64,000 bases of DNA from positions 62,001-126,000 of the forward strand of contig CAVTSX010000008.1 of assembly GCA_963737425.1 (NCBI GenBank), given 5' to 3'. The translations under genes were made by a program, and so were the position numbers. Within the stretch, counting starts at the first letter, position 1; each line of letters opens with the position of its first letter. The stretch comes from DASXRA01 sp963737425 (GTDB lineage: Bacteria > Actinomycetota > Actinomycetes > Mycobacteriales > Jatrophihabitantaceae). The notes beneath the pieces are model-generated. The model was not told where the DNA came from. It did no database searches and worked only from the letters and a program-made list of their open reading frames with translations. Shown here piece by piece: positions 16,334-24,997 of this stretch.

Positions 16334-17493
16334 CCGATGCGATCAGCGCCAGCCTCGAAACCGCGCCGGGCCGCGCGGCCGATACCGGCAGGCTGTGCAT
16401 GACGGCGATGGTGCAGCGCGGGACGTTCCGCCTCGAGGTCGATCTCACGGTCGAGCCAGGGGAAGTGCTCGGCGTGCTCGGTCCCAACGGCGCCGGGAAG
16501 ACCACGGTGTTGCGGGCGCTGGCCGGGCTGACCGCGCTGACCGAAGGCCACATCACGCTCGGCGGCGAGACGCTCGAGAGCACCGGGTCGAGAGTCTTCG
16601 TGGCGCCCGAGCAGCGCCCGGTCGGGTTCATGTTCCAGAACTACCGGCTCTTTCCGCATTTGACGGTCCGCGACAACGTCGCGTTCTCCCCGCGCTGCCG
16701 ACGATCCGGGCGACGACGCTCTCGCGAGATCGCAGACGGCTGGCTCGATCGGCTCGGACTCGCCGACCTGGCCATGCGCAAGCCTTTCGAGCTGTCCGGA
16801 GGTCAGTCGCAACGCGTGGCGCTTGCCCGGGCGCTGGCGGCGGATCCCGGCTTGCTGCTTCTCGACGAGCCGCTCGCCGCTCTGGACGCCCGGACCAGGC
16901 TCGAAGTGCGCGCCGAACTGCGCCGCCACCTTGTCGAATTCCCGGGCGCGACCCTGCTCGTTACGCACGATCCGCTCGAGGCGATGGTCATGACCGATCG
17001 CGTGCTTGTCATCGAGGACGGGCGCGTCGTGCAGCAGGGCACACCGGCCGCGGTCGCCCGCCGCCCGGCAACCCAGTACGTCGCGCGCCTCGTCGGACTC
17101 AACCTGTACCGCGGCATGCTCGACGCCACCGGTCACGTCCGGCTAGCGGACGACGGCGTAACGCTGATCGCCCCGCCGCCCGTCCCAACCGGATCGCACG
17201 ACACAGCCGACCCGCACGCAACGGCGGGCCCGGTCCTCGTCGCGATCCGCCCGAACGCAATAGCCGTGCACACCGCGCGGCCCGACCACTCAAGTCCCCG
17301 CAATGTGTGGCCGGGAATCGTCACCGGACTCGAGTTACTGACCGATCGCGTGCGCGCGCAGGTCACCGGCGCACCCTCGGCGCTGGTCGACCTGACGCCC
17401 GATGCGGTCGCCGACCTCAGCCTCGTCGAGGGCAAGCAGGTCTGGCTCAGCGCCAAGGCAACCGACCTCGACGTCTACACCGACCCGCGGTAG
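16330..17493 (+). CDS. modC: Molybdate ABC transporter ATP-binding protein ModC
   Basis: A 387-residue ATPase. The Walker A motif GPNGAGKTT is at residues 51-59, the Q-loop is MFQNYRLFPHLTV, the signature is LSGGQSQRVALARAL, Walker B is LLLLDEPLAALD and the switch His is in LLVTHDPLEA. The C-terminal third (from about residue 280, VAIRPNAIAV) is a TOBE/Mop domain that binds molybdate and gives feedback control. It completes the modABC operon. Confidence 0.93.
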   Translation: MTDAISASLETAPGRAADTGRLCMTAMVQRGTFRLEVDLTVEPGEVLGVLGPNGAGKTTVLRALAGLTALTEGHITLGGETLESTGSRVFVAPEQRPVGFMFQNYRLFPHLTVRDNVAFSPRCRRSGRRRSREIADGWLDRLGLADLAMRKPFELSGGQSQRVALARALAADPGLLLLDEPLAALDARTRLEVRAELRRHLVEFPGATLLVTHDPLEAMVMTDRVLVIEDGRVVQQGTPAAVARRPATQYVARLVGLNLYRGMLDATGHVRLADDGVTLIAPPPVPTGSHDTADPHATAGPVLVAIRPNAIAVHTARPDHSSPRNVWPGIVTGLELLTDRVRAQVTGAPSALVDLTPDAVADLSLVEGKQVWLSAKATDLDVYTDPR

Positions 17494-17513
17494 CCAGCCG
17501 CGTCGGCCCGCCA

Positions 17514-17567
17514 TTGATCATCTCTGTCGAAGCCGCGAGTGATGGCGGATCCAGCTGAGATGATCAA
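17514..17567. terminator. Inverted repeat between convergent modC and TetR genes
   Basis: Perfect 11-bp arms (ttgatcatctc and gagatgatcaa) flank a 32-nt loop. It starts 20 bp after the modC stop and its right arm includes the TetR stop codon, so it could end transcription from both sides. No U-tract. Confidence 0.45.
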
Positions 17568-18181
17568 GACTCTGGTGAGGAGTCGGGCCAAGCCTTCATG
17601 GCCAGGCCGGCTACGCGCTTGAGGTCGGCGTGACTTGCGCCGTCGCACGCCTGCGTCGACATGCCCTGGATGACGGCTGCGAAGTAGCCGGCGAGCGCGG
17701 TCGAGTTGGTCGCTTTGGGCAGCACGCCAGCGCGAACGTCGCCCGCGATCTTCCGGGCGATCGCGCGTTTGGTCGCCTCGCGGACGGCGCGCAGTTCGGC
17801 CTTGACGTCGTCGTCGGCCGCCGTGGTATTGACCGCCCCGTTGATGACGAGGCACCCGGGGGGATGGCCGGCTTCGGTGTATTCGGTGGCCGCCTCGAGA
17901 AGCATCCGCTCGACCGCAGCGCGTGCGGTTGGTTCGGTGAGCGAGCGTGATCCGTATTGCCCGAAGGTCTTGGCGTACCGCTTCACGACCTCGCGGAACA
18001 GGCTCCGCTTGTCGCCGAAGGCCGCGTAGAGGCTCGGCGGGGTGATGCCCATGGCCTCGGTGAGCCCGGCGATCGAGGTGGCTTCGTACCCGTGCTCCCA
18101 GAATTCGAGCAGCGCACGATCAAGTGCGGCCGCTCGGTCGAAGCCCCGTGGGCGTCCTGCCTGCCGTCGTGTCGTCGCCAT
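17564..18181 (-). CDS. TetR-family transcriptional repressor
   Basis: A 205-residue regulator. The N-terminal TetR DNA-binding domain (residues 10-57) is clear: GFDRAAALDRALLEFWEHGYEATSIAGL then MGITPPSLYAAFGDKRSLFREVV. The C-terminal ligand domain has CLVINGA, common in actinobacterial TetRs of the AcrR/YxaF-like type. It is divergent from an alpha/beta hydrolase plus quinone-type oxidoreductase, the probable targets. The ATG is used rather than the GTG one codon upstream. Confidence 0.9.
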   Translation of the reverse strand: MATTRRQAGRPRGFDRAAALDRALLEFWEHGYEATSIAGLTEAMGITPPSLYAAFGDKRSLFREVVKRYAKTFGQYGSRSLTEPTARAAVERMLLEAATEYTEAGHPPGCLVINGAVNTTAADDDVKAELRAVREATKRAIARKIAGDVRAGVLPKATNSTALAGYFAAVIQGMSTQACDGASHADLKRVAGLAMKAWPDSSPES

Positions 18182-18185
18182 CACG

Positions 18186-18250
18186 CAATTCTATATCGAT
18201 CGCTACGTAATATGCTACCGTCCAATTTCATAGTCATCGATACAGAATTG
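18186..18250. promoter_or_regulatory. Symmetric operator pair between tetR and hydrolase
   Basis: The 81-bp divergent promoter region holds a 15-bp inverted repeat, caattctatatcgat at 18186-18200 and atcgatacagaattg at 18236-18250, matching at 14 of 15 positions and 35 bp apart. Each arm lies next to one of the divergent start codons. It probably serves as paired TetR binding sites controlling both directions. Confidence 0.55.
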
Positions 18251-18262
18251 GATGAACACTCC

Positions 18263-19078
18263 ATGCCCACCGATCAACAGCTGCGCCGGCCACTCCCGGC
18301 GCCGAATCTCGCACGCACCGTCCGCGGCTCGGGGCCCGGTCTGCTGCTTGCTCACGGCGCCGGTGGAAGCGTCGCCGCGAATTACGGCCCGATACTCGGC
18401 CAGCTCGCCGCGAACCACGCCGTTGTCGGCGTCGACTATCCGGGCACCGGCGACACACCCCGCTCGGACTCGCCCCTCAGGGCGGACGAGCTGGCCGATC
18501 AGCTGGTGGCCGCCGCCACGGCACAGGGCCTTTCCACCTTCGCGATTGCGGGCTTCTCGCTCGGGGGGCCCGTCGCGATCCGCGCCGCGACCCGCCACCC
18601 GGAACGCGTGACCGCGCTCGTACTCACCGCCACGTTCGCCCATGCGAATGCCCGGCTGCGCCTCGCCGCCTCGGTCTGGCGCGAGCTCCATGAAGCCGGC
18701 GACCGGTTGCTGCTCGCCAAGTTCCTTGCTCTTGCCGCCTTTAGCACACCGTTCCTGGACGCCGTTGCGGCCGGGCAACTCGACGCCGTGCTACACGAGC
18801 TCGCCGACGGCATCCCACCCGGCACGCCGGAACATACCGATCTCGTCGAGCGAATCGACGTTCGCGCCGACCTGGCCGGCATCCGGGTTCCCACGCTGGT
18901 GATCTCGACGACCGGTGACCCGCTTGTCTCGCCGGACCTCCAGCGGCGGCTCGCGGCCGGCATCCCCGGAGCGCGCCTGGCCGAGATCGACTCAGGGCAT
19001 CTGCCTATGGCGGAACGGCCGGAGCAGTGGCAGCTGCTCATCACCGAATTCCTCGCCGAACACAACCCAGCCCGTTGA
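18263..19078 (+). CDS. Alpha/beta-hydrolase
   Basis: A 271-residue alpha/beta-hydrolase. The oxyanion-hole motif is LLAHGAGGS, the nucleophile elbow is GFSLGG, the acid lies in ISTTGDPLVS and the catalytic His in DSGHLPMAE, so the triad is complete. Sequence alone does not separate esterase, lactonase or haloperoxidase-like activity. It is the first gene of a TetR-controlled pair with the following oxidoreductase, 26 bp downstream. Confidence 0.84.
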   Translation: MPTDQQLRRPLPAPNLARTVRGSGPGLLLAHGAGGSVAANYGPILGQLAANHAVVGVDYPGTGDTPRSDSPLRADELADQLVAAATAQGLSTFAIAGFSLGGPVAIRAATRHPERVTALVLTATFAHANARLRLAASVWRELHEAGDRLLLAKFLALAAFSTPFLDAVAAGQLDAVLHELADGIPPGTPEHTDLVERIDVRADLAGIRVPTLVISTTGDPLVSPDLQRRLAAGIPGARLAEIDSGHLPMAERPEQWQLLITEFLAEHNPAR

Positions 19079-19104
19079 CCACCAACCTCACCAGGAGGCA
19101 TGCC

Positions 19105-20037
19105 ATGCGCGCAGTCACCCAGTATTCGTTCGGCGGCCCAGAGGTCCTCGAGATCGTCGAAGCCGACCGGCCAGAGCCCGTGCCGTCCGAGGTCCTCGTG
19201 CGGGTCCACGCCAGCGCCGTGAACCCGGTGGACGCAATGGCCCGTGCCGGTGCGTTGCCCCTGCTCGGCGAGCCGCCCTTCACCCTCGGCTGGGACATCT
19301 CCGGGGTGGTGGAGGAGGTGGTTCCCGGCGTTACCCGCTTCGAAGTGGGCGACGAGGTCTACGGAATGCCGTTCTTTCCCCGTGCCGCCGGCGGCTACGC
19401 CGAGTACGTGGCCGCGCCGTCGCGTCAGCTCGCCCGTAAGCCCGTCAGCATCGACCACGAGCACGCGGCGGCACTGCCCTTGGTCGGCCTGACGGCCTGG
19501 CAGAGCCTTGTCGACGTGGCGCATCTTGAGTCCGGCCAGCGGCTGCTGGTTCACGGCGGTGGCGGCGGTCTCGGTCACATGGCGATTCAGATCGCCAAGT
19601 CCCGTGGCGCGCATGTCATCACCACAGCGAGTGCGGCCAAGCATGAATTCGTCCGAGACCTCGGGGCGGACGAGATCGTCGACTACAGCGCGGTCGACTT
19701 CTGCGACGTCGTCCACGATGTCGACGTCGTGCTCGAGACGATCGGGCGTGACTACGGCGAGCGGTCGCTGCGCTCGCTTCGCCCCGGCGGGCTGCTGATG
19801 ACGGTGGTCGAACGGACCAACACAGTGCTCAAGGCCAGGACGGAAGCAGCCGGGATGCGCTTCGCCGGCGTGACCGTCGAGCCTGACTACGTCGGCCTCG
19901 AAGCGCTCGCCGGCCTCGTCGACTCGGGCCGGCTGCGGCCCTTCGTGGAACATGCGGTCCCGCTCGCCGAGGCGGCGAAGGCCCACGAGCTGATCGAGTC
20001 GGGGCGCACCATGGGCAAGATCGTGCTGACGGTCTGA
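19105..20037 (+). CDS. NAD(P)H-dependent quinone-oxidoreductase-like MDR protein
   Basis: A 310-residue medium-chain dehydrogenase/reductase without the structural zinc cysteines, as in quinone oxidoreductase-like members. The cofactor motif is LLVHGGGGGLGHMAIQIAKSRGAHV near residues 148-172; the N-terminal GroES-like part reads SAVNPVDAMARAG. It probably reduces quinones or enones with NADPH. A perfect aggaggc lies just before the ATG. Its pairing with an alpha/beta-hydrolase and a TetR suggests an inducible detoxification unit. Confidence 0.87.
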   Translation: MRAVTQYSFGGPEVLEIVEADRPEPVPSEVLVRVHASAVNPVDAMARAGALPLLGEPPFTLGWDISGVVEEVVPGVTRFEVGDEVYGMPFFPRAAGGYAEYVAAPSRQLARKPVSIDHEHAAALPLVGLTAWQSLVDVAHLESGQRLLVHGGGGGLGHMAIQIAKSRGAHVITTASAAKHEFVRDLGADEIVDYSAVDFCDVVHDVDVVLETIGRDYGERSLRSLRPGGLLMTVVERTNTVLKARTEAAGMRFAGVTVEPDYVGLEALAGLVDSGRLRPFVEHAVPLAEAAKAHELIESGRTMGKIVLTV

Positions 20038-20083
20038 CGTCATCGCCCGGCGCGGCCCACTGCCGGTAGCGCCGAGCGCGGCG

Positions 20084-20458
20084 TCAGGCCGAGTCGTGGT
20101 GAGCTGCGAGCAACGGCAGAAGCAGTTCCGGTGGGCGAGCCACCACTGCCCGGTCGGCCCAGATGACAACCGGTCGCTCGATCAGCTCGGGATGCTTGGT
20201 CATCGCGTCGAGGAGCTCGTCGGCGGTGGCCTCGGCCAGTCCGAGTTCCTGGTAGCAGGGCTCGCCGGTACGCATCAGCGTGCGCGGATCCGTGGCGCCA
20301 AGCAGGGCCAGCACGCGCAGGATCTCGGCGCGGGGTGGTGGATCGTCGAGGTAGAGCACCCAGCGCGCGGGCACGCCGTGGGCTGCGAGCAGTTCGTCGG
20401 CGCCCCGGCATTTGGAGCATCGGGGGTTGTACCAGACGACCACGCCGTCATCGGCCAT
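20084..20458 (-). CDS. ArsC/Spx-like thioredoxin-fold protein
   Basis: A 124-residue member of the glutaredoxin-type ArsC family. The N-terminal VVWYNPRCSKCRGADELL gives a CxxC motif where ArsC proper has CxT; the ERPVVIWADRAVVARPPE segment is the family cis-Pro and basic region. In this family the first Cys is the nucleophile. It could be an arsenate reductase-like enzyme or a thiol-redox protein; it is unlinked to the ars locus at 2.5 kb. The ATG at 20458 is preferred because earlier codons overlap the neighbouring gene's ribosome site. Confidence 0.75.
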   Translation of the reverse strand: MADDGVVVWYNPRCSKCRGADELLAAHGVPARWVLYLDDPPPRAEILRVLALLGATDPRTLMRTGEPCYQELGLAEATADELLDAMTKHPELIERPVVIWADRAVVARPPELLLPLLAAHHDSA

Positions 20459-20477
20459 GGACGCCCTTGGCAAGGCG

Positions 20478-20702
20478 CTACTTGGTGGGCTGCGGAAGCA
20501 GGCCGTGCAGCGTCATGGTGCCCTTTACCGAGACCATCGAGGGCTGCGCCAGACCGGCGTCGACCATGCGCCGCGAGCATCGAGAGATGACGTCGTAGCT
20601 GACCCCGAATCGGCGGGCCAGGTCGCCGAAGGTGGCCGGCCGGGAGTCGACCTTCATGCCCTGGAGAAGTGTCAGGATCTGCTGTTCGATATCCACGGGC
20701 AT
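20478..20702 (-). CDS. Small winged-helix DNA-binding protein
   Basis: A 74-residue protein (start MPVDIEQQILTLLQGMK) with a helix-turn-helix core ATFGDLARRFGVSYDVISRCSRRMVDAGLA and a short beta-wing (SMVSVKGTMTLHGL). It has no partner domain, so it acts as a bare DNA-binding unit. It is transcribed with the thioredoxin-fold gene 19 bp downstream, suggesting a shared operon. Its regulon is unknown. Confidence 0.6.
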   Translation of the reverse strand: MPVDIEQQILTLLQGMKVDSRPATFGDLARRFGVSYDVISRCSRRMVDAGLAQPSMVSVKGTMTLHGLLPQPTK

Positions 20703-20861
20703 ACCCCTGACCCTAGCCGCCCGAGCCCATGCGTGGTCACCAGATTCGCCACCAACTTTCTGGCGGTCGCTCGCCCGTCTGTCGCCGAACGTGATCGGGA
20801 TCACCCGACGAAAGGGACATTCAAGTTGTGAACGGATACCACTCGGCGAATGGTTTAGACC

Positions 20862-21173
20862 ATGCAGGCGAACACGATCATCCGTGTCTTCGCTGTCGAC
20901 GGGCCGTGTTACGGCCTGCAGTACCTAGACCTCGACACCGGGCGCGTCCTCTTCGGCGATGCAGCTGACCACAGGTGGTACGTCTACGAACTCGATCGCG
21001 AAAAGGTCGTCTACACCGACTTCGGGCCGAGCCGCGCAGCTCATTTCGACCACGTGGAACCGACGAGCGAACCGGATTCCCTCGACCGTGACTGGTCCGA
21101 GAACGTCACCGCGCTGGACGAGTGGGCAGCGCAGCGTCGCGCCCACGCGGCGCGGAAGCGCTTCGTCGGCTGA
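20862..21173 (+). CDS. Hypothetical acidic protein
   Basis: A 103-residue protein with no recognised domain. It is rich in Asp/Glu and aromatics (CYGLQYLDLDTGRVLF, WYVYELDREKVVYTDFG) and ends in a charged helix (DEWAAQRRAHAARKRF). No signal peptide or membrane helix. It diverges from the winged-helix gene and is followed by an asparaginase 123 bp away. Codon use is typical of the region, so I regard it as a real gene. Confidence 0.55.
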   Translation: MQANTIIRVFAVDGPCYGLQYLDLDTGRVLFGDAADHRWYVYELDREKVVYTDFGPSRAAHFDHVEPTSEPDSLDRDWSENVTALDEWAAQRRAHAARKRFVG

Positions 21174-21296
21174 ATCCGCACGATGCGGGCTGCCGTCAGT
21201 TCGTCGATCGTGAATGGAGCAGGCCGAGCCGTGAGCTGGTGAACTGCGCGCCGAGGTGTTCCGTGCGGCCGGAATTTGCTGCACTACGGTGACCCG

Positions 21297-22283
21297 GTGG
21301 CTCTGACCGGCGTCGTCCTATTCACCCTCGGCGGAACGATCTCGATGACCGGGAGTGACGGTGGTGTCGTGGCTCGGCTCGGCGGCCGAGACCTGATCGC
21401 CGGCGCGGGCGAACTCGGTGACCGTGTTCCGGTCGACATCCGAGACATGCGGGCGGTACCGAGCGCGCACCTGTCCTTCGGCGACATCCTCGACGTTGTC
21501 GATGCGGCGGCCGAAGCAGTGGCCGACGGCGCGTGCGGCATCGTGCTCACGCAGGGAACCGACACGCTCGAGGAGACCGCGTTTCTCATCGACGCCGTTT
21601 GGACGCACGACACCCCGTTCGTCGTCACCGGCGCGATGCGCAACCCGACCCTGGCCGGCGCGGATGGGCCGGCGAACCTGCTGGCTGCGGTGCAGGTGGC
21701 GGCCGCACCTGACGCTCGGGGTCGCGGTGCGCTCGTCGCGTTCAACGACGAGATCCACCTGGCGAGATATGTGCGCAAGGCACACAGTCTGAGTACGGCT
21801 ACCTTCGGCTCGCCTGATCTGGGGCCGATCGGGCACATCGTCGAAGGCGTTCCGCGGTTTCTCGCGCAGGTGCCGCGGCTGCGCCCGCTGCCCGCGTTCT
21901 CGCGCGATGAACTGGCGGCGACGAAGATCGCGCTCTACACCACGACCCTCGACGATGACGGCGTGCTGTTGGACGCCATCGCCGCCAACCACGACGGGTT
22001 GGTCGTCGCAGCGTTCGGTGTCGGCCACGTCCCTGGCGCAATCGCGCCGGCACTGGGTGACCTGGCCGCTTCGATGCCGGTCGTGCTGACCTCGCGCACC
22101 GGCGCCGGTCCGGTGCTGGCCGACACGTACGGCGCAGTCGGCTCCGAGCGCGATCTGCGGCAGCGTGGTCTGATCAATGGCGGGTTCGTCCACCCGTACA
22201 AGGCTCGGGTGTTGCTGCGGCTGCTCGTCGCGGCACGCGCCGGAACGGACGAGATCGCGGCCAGGTTCGCCGAATTCGGTTAG
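21297..22283 (+). CDS. L-asparaginase (type I/II fold)
   Basis: A 328-residue asparaginase. The two catalytic threonines are recognisable: T14 in FTLGGTISM and T88 with D89 in LTQGTDTLEETAFL. The segment VVTGAMRNPTLAGADGPANLL is also diagnostic, and the C-terminus has LINGGFVHPYKARVLL. It hydrolyses L-asparagine to aspartate and ammonia, and without a signal peptide acts in the cytosol. I chose the GTG at 21297 since the upstream TTG adds residues with no homology. Confidence 0.88.
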   Translation: MALTGVVLFTLGGTISMTGSDGGVVARLGGRDLIAGAGELGDRVPVDIRDMRAVPSAHLSFGDILDVVDAAAEAVADGACGIVLTQGTDTLEETAFLIDAVWTHDTPFVVTGAMRNPTLAGADGPANLLAAVQVAAAPDARGRGALVAFNDEIHLARYVRKAHSLSTATFGSPDLGPIGHIVEGVPRFLAQVPRLRPLPAFSRDELAATKIALYTTTLDDDGVLLDAIAANHDGLVVAAFGVGHVPGAIAPALGDLAASMPVVLTSRTGAGPVLADTYGAVGSERDLRQRGLINGGFVHPYKARVLLRLLVAARAGTDEIAARFAEFG

Positions 22284-22290
22284 GCCTCGT

Positions 22291-23343
22291 TCACGCCTGG
22301 TCGACGGCGATCCGTCTTGAGGCGCGCAGCGGTTCGCCGAGCTTGTGCAGGTGCCGAAGGGCTGCGGCGTACGAACCGAACAGGCTCGTCTCGGTGTAGG
22401 TGATCCGATTCTCCTGGCAGTACGAGCGAACCAGGCGCTGCGCCTTGCGCAGGCTCGGCCGGGGCATGTTCGGGAACAGGTGGTGCTCGATCTGGTAGTT
22501 CAGCCCGCCCAGCAACAGGTCGGTGAACCAGCCGCCCCGCACATTGCGCGAGGTCAGCACCTGGCGGCGCAGGTAGTCCTGCTGCTCGCCGGCAGCGATG
22601 GTCGGCATCCCCTTGTGGTTGGGCGCGAAGGAACATCCCATGTACAGGCCGAAGACGGCCTGGTGAATCGCAACGAATGCCAATGCCTTGAGCGGTGAAA
22701 GCACCGCGAAGACAGCGGCCAGATACACCATCGCGTGCATACCCAACAGGACGAGTTCGATGCCCCGGTACCGGTGGCCGCGCCGGCCGCGCAGGAAGCG
22801 CAGGCTCTCGACGCGCAACTGGATGCCCTCGAGGGTCAGCAGCGGGAAGAACAGCCAGGCCTGATGGCGGGCCACCAGCCGGCTGACCGTTCCGGTACGC
22901 GCGTCGACATGAGCCATGGTGAATGCCAGGACGCCGTCGCCGATATCGGGATCCTGGCCTTCGTGGTTCGGATTCGCGTGGTGGCGGTTGTGCTTGTTCA
23001 ACCACCAGCCGTAGCTCAATCCGACGATCAGGTCGCCGGCGACAAGACCAACCGCGTCATTGCTGTGACGCGACCGGAAGACCTGCTGATGGCCACCGTC
23101 GTGGCCCAGGAAGGCGACCTGTGTGAACATCACCCCCAGCACGGCGGCGGTGATCGTCTGGTACCACGAGTCGCCGACGAAGAAGAACGCGGCCCAGGTG
23201 GCAGCGAAGGCCAGGCCGGTGAGCCCGACCCGGGCGATGTAACGGGTGCGGCGGCGGTCGAGCAGGTTCGCTGCGCGGATCTGACGGCATAGTCCGGCGA
23301 AGTCGCTACCCCGTTGCGACAGCACCGCAGTTGGATCGGTCAT
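22291..23343 (-). CDS. Membrane-bound fatty-acid desaturase
   Basis: A 350-residue di-iron desaturase with all three histidine boxes: GHDGGH near residue 85, HNRHH near residue 125 and QIEHHLFP near residue 280. Four membrane helices flank them (AARVGLTGLAFAATWAAFFF region, AAVLGVMFTQVAFLG, and the pair near residues 205-245). The pattern is like DesA3/acyl-lipid linoleoyl-type desaturases, which introduce a double bond into membrane fatty acids. The ATG at 23343 gives the normal length; further upstream the frame overlaps groEL. Only 34 bp separate it from the groEL stop, so the two may be co-transcribed. Confidence 0.92.
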   Translation of the reverse strand: MTDPTAVLSQRGSDFAGLCRQIRAANLLDRRRTRYIARVGLTGLAFAATWAAFFFVGDSWYQTITAAVLGVMFTQVAFLGHDGGHQQVFRSRHSNDAVGLVAGDLIVGLSYGWWLNKHNRHHANPNHEGQDPDIGDGVLAFTMAHVDARTGTVSRLVARHQAWLFFPLLTLEGIQLRVESLRFLRGRRGHRYRGIELVLLGMHAMVYLAAVFAVLSPLKALAFVAIHQAVFGLYMGCSFAPNHKGMPTIAAGEQQDYLRRQVLTSRNVRGGWFTDLLLGGLNYQIEHHLFPNMPRPSLRKAQRLVRSYCQENRITYTETSLFGSYAAALRHLHKLGEPLRASRRIAVDQA

Positions 23344-23377
23344 TCGATACTCCGCGGGGTGAACCCGAAATTGTTGG

Positions 23378-24997
23378 TTAGAAGTCCATGCCGCCGGACG
23401 GATCGGGTGAACCTGCGACCGATGGCTGCGGCTTCTCGGCGATGACGGCCTCGGTCGTGAGCAGCAGGGCCGCGATCGACGCGGCATTCTGCAGGGCCGA
23501 GCGGGTGACCTTTGCCGGCTCGACGATGCCGGCCTTGATCATGTCGACGTATTCGCCGGTGACCGCGTTGAGGCCGTGTCCGGCGCTCAGGTTCGCCACC
23601 TTGTCGGTAACCACGCCGCCCTCGAGGCCGGCGTTGATCGCGATCCGCCGAAGTGGCGCGGTCAAAGCGACTCGGACGATGTTCGCTCCGGTCGCTTCGT
23701 CACCAGTCAGGCTCAGGTCGTCGAAGGCGGTGGCGGCGGCGTTTGCCAACGCGACGCCGCCACCGGGCAGCAGCCCTTCTTCGACTGCCGCCTTGGCGTT
23801 GCGCACGGCGTCTTCGATGCGGTGCTTGCGCTCCTTGAGTTCGAGCTCGGTGGCGGCGCCGACCTTGACGATGGCCACCCCGCCGGCCAGCTTGGCCAGG
23901 CGCTCTTGCAGCTTCTCGCGGTCGTAGTCGGAGTCGGTGTCGTCGATCTCGGCCCGGATCTGCCTGATCCGAGCCTGGATCTGCTCGGAGTCGCCGAGCC
24001 CCTCGACGATCGTGGTCTCGTCCTTCGTCGTGACAACCCGGCGAGCCCGGCCGAGCAGCTCGAGGCCCGCAGTGTCCAGCCGGAGGCCGACGGTCTCGGA
24101 GATCACCTGACCACCGGTAACGATCGCGATGTCGCCGAGCATTGCCTTGCGCCGATCGCCGAAGCCAGGTGACTTGACCGCGACCGAGTTGAACGTGCCG
24201 CGGATCTTGTTCACGATTAGCGTCGCCAACGCTTCACCGTCGACATCGTCGGCAATGATGGCGAGCGGCTTGCCGGTCTGCATGACTTTCTCCAGCAGCG
24301 GCAGCAGGTCGTTGACCGTGCTGATCTTGCCTTCCAGGAGCAGGAGGTACGGATCGTCGAGGACAGCCTCCATGCTGTCGGCATCAGTCACGAAGTACGG
24401 GCTCATGTAGCCCTTGTCGAAGCGCATCCCCTCGGTCAGTTCGAGTTCGAGCCCGAACGTGTTGGACTCCTCGACGGTGACGACACCTTCCTTGCCGACC
24501 TTGTCCATCGCCTCGGCGATCAGCTCGCCGATCGCAGTGTCGCCCGCCGAGATCGACGCCGTTGCAGCGATGTCCTCCTTGCTCTCGACCTCGTGCGCCG
24601 CCGCGGCGAGCACCTGGCAGACCGACGCGACCGCGACCTCGATGCCCCGCTTGAGCGCCATCGGGTTGGCGCCGGCCGCGACGTTGCGTAGTCCCTCATG
24701 TATCAGCGCCTGGGCCAGCACGGTGGCCGTCGTCGTGCCGTCACCGGCGACATCGTCAGTCTTCTTGGCGACTTCCTTGACTAGCTCGGCGCCGATTCGC
24801 TGGAAGGGCGTGTCGAGTTCGATCTCCTTCGCGATCGACACGCCGTCGTTGGTGATGGTCGGTCCGCCCCACTTCGCCGCCAGCACGACATTGCGACCGT
24901 TCGGGCCGAGCGTGACCTTGACGACGTCCGCGAGGGTGTTGACGCCGCGCTCCAAGGCTTGTCGAGCCTCGTCGCCGAACGCGATCAGCTTGGCCAT
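23378..24997 (-). CDS. groL: Chaperonin GroEL
   Basis: A 539-residue 60-kDa chaperonin with the nucleotide-binding GDGTTTATVLAQAL and the conserved VEEGLLPGGGVALANAA block. The C-terminus is GGMDF without the GGM repeats of E. coli and without a His-rich tail, as in the housekeeping actinobacterial paralogue. No groES precedes it, so this is a stand-alone copy. I found neither a CIRCE (TTAGCACTC-N9-GAGTGCTAA) nor a HAIR element in the 430 bp upstream, so control by HrcA or HspR at this site is not supported. Confidence 0.97.
   Translation of the reverse strand: MAKLIAFGDEARQALERGVNTLADVVKVTLGPNGRNVVLAAKWGGPTITNDGVSIAKEIELDTPFQRIGAELVKEVAKKTDDVAGDGTTTATVLAQALIHEGLRNVAAGANPMALKRGIEVAVASVCQVLAAAAHEVESKEDIAATASISAGDTAIGELIAEAMDKVGKEGVVTVEESNTFGLELELTEGMRFDKGYMSPYFVTDADSMEAVLDDPYLLLLEGKISTVNDLLPLLEKVMQTGKPLAIIADDVDGEALATLIVNKIRGTFNSVAVKSPGFGDRRKAMLGDIAIVTGGQVISETVGLRLDTAGLELLGRARRVVTTKDETTIVEGLGDSEQIQARIRQIRAEIDDTDSDYDREKLQERLAKLAGGVAIVKVGAATELELKERKHRIEDAVRNAKAAVEEGLLPGGGVALANAAATAFDDLSLTGDEATGANIVRVALTAPLRRIAINAGLEGGVVTDKVANLSAGHGLNAVTGEYVDMIKAGIVEPAKVTRSALQNAASIAALLLTTEAVIAEKPQPSVAGSPDPSGGMDF

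Noticed and set aside
20084..20458. Second arsenate reductase of an ars operon
   Set aside because: It belongs to the ArsC/Spx fold family, but it has CxxC, lies far from the ars genes and is paired with a winged-helix gene; a specific arsenate role is not supported.
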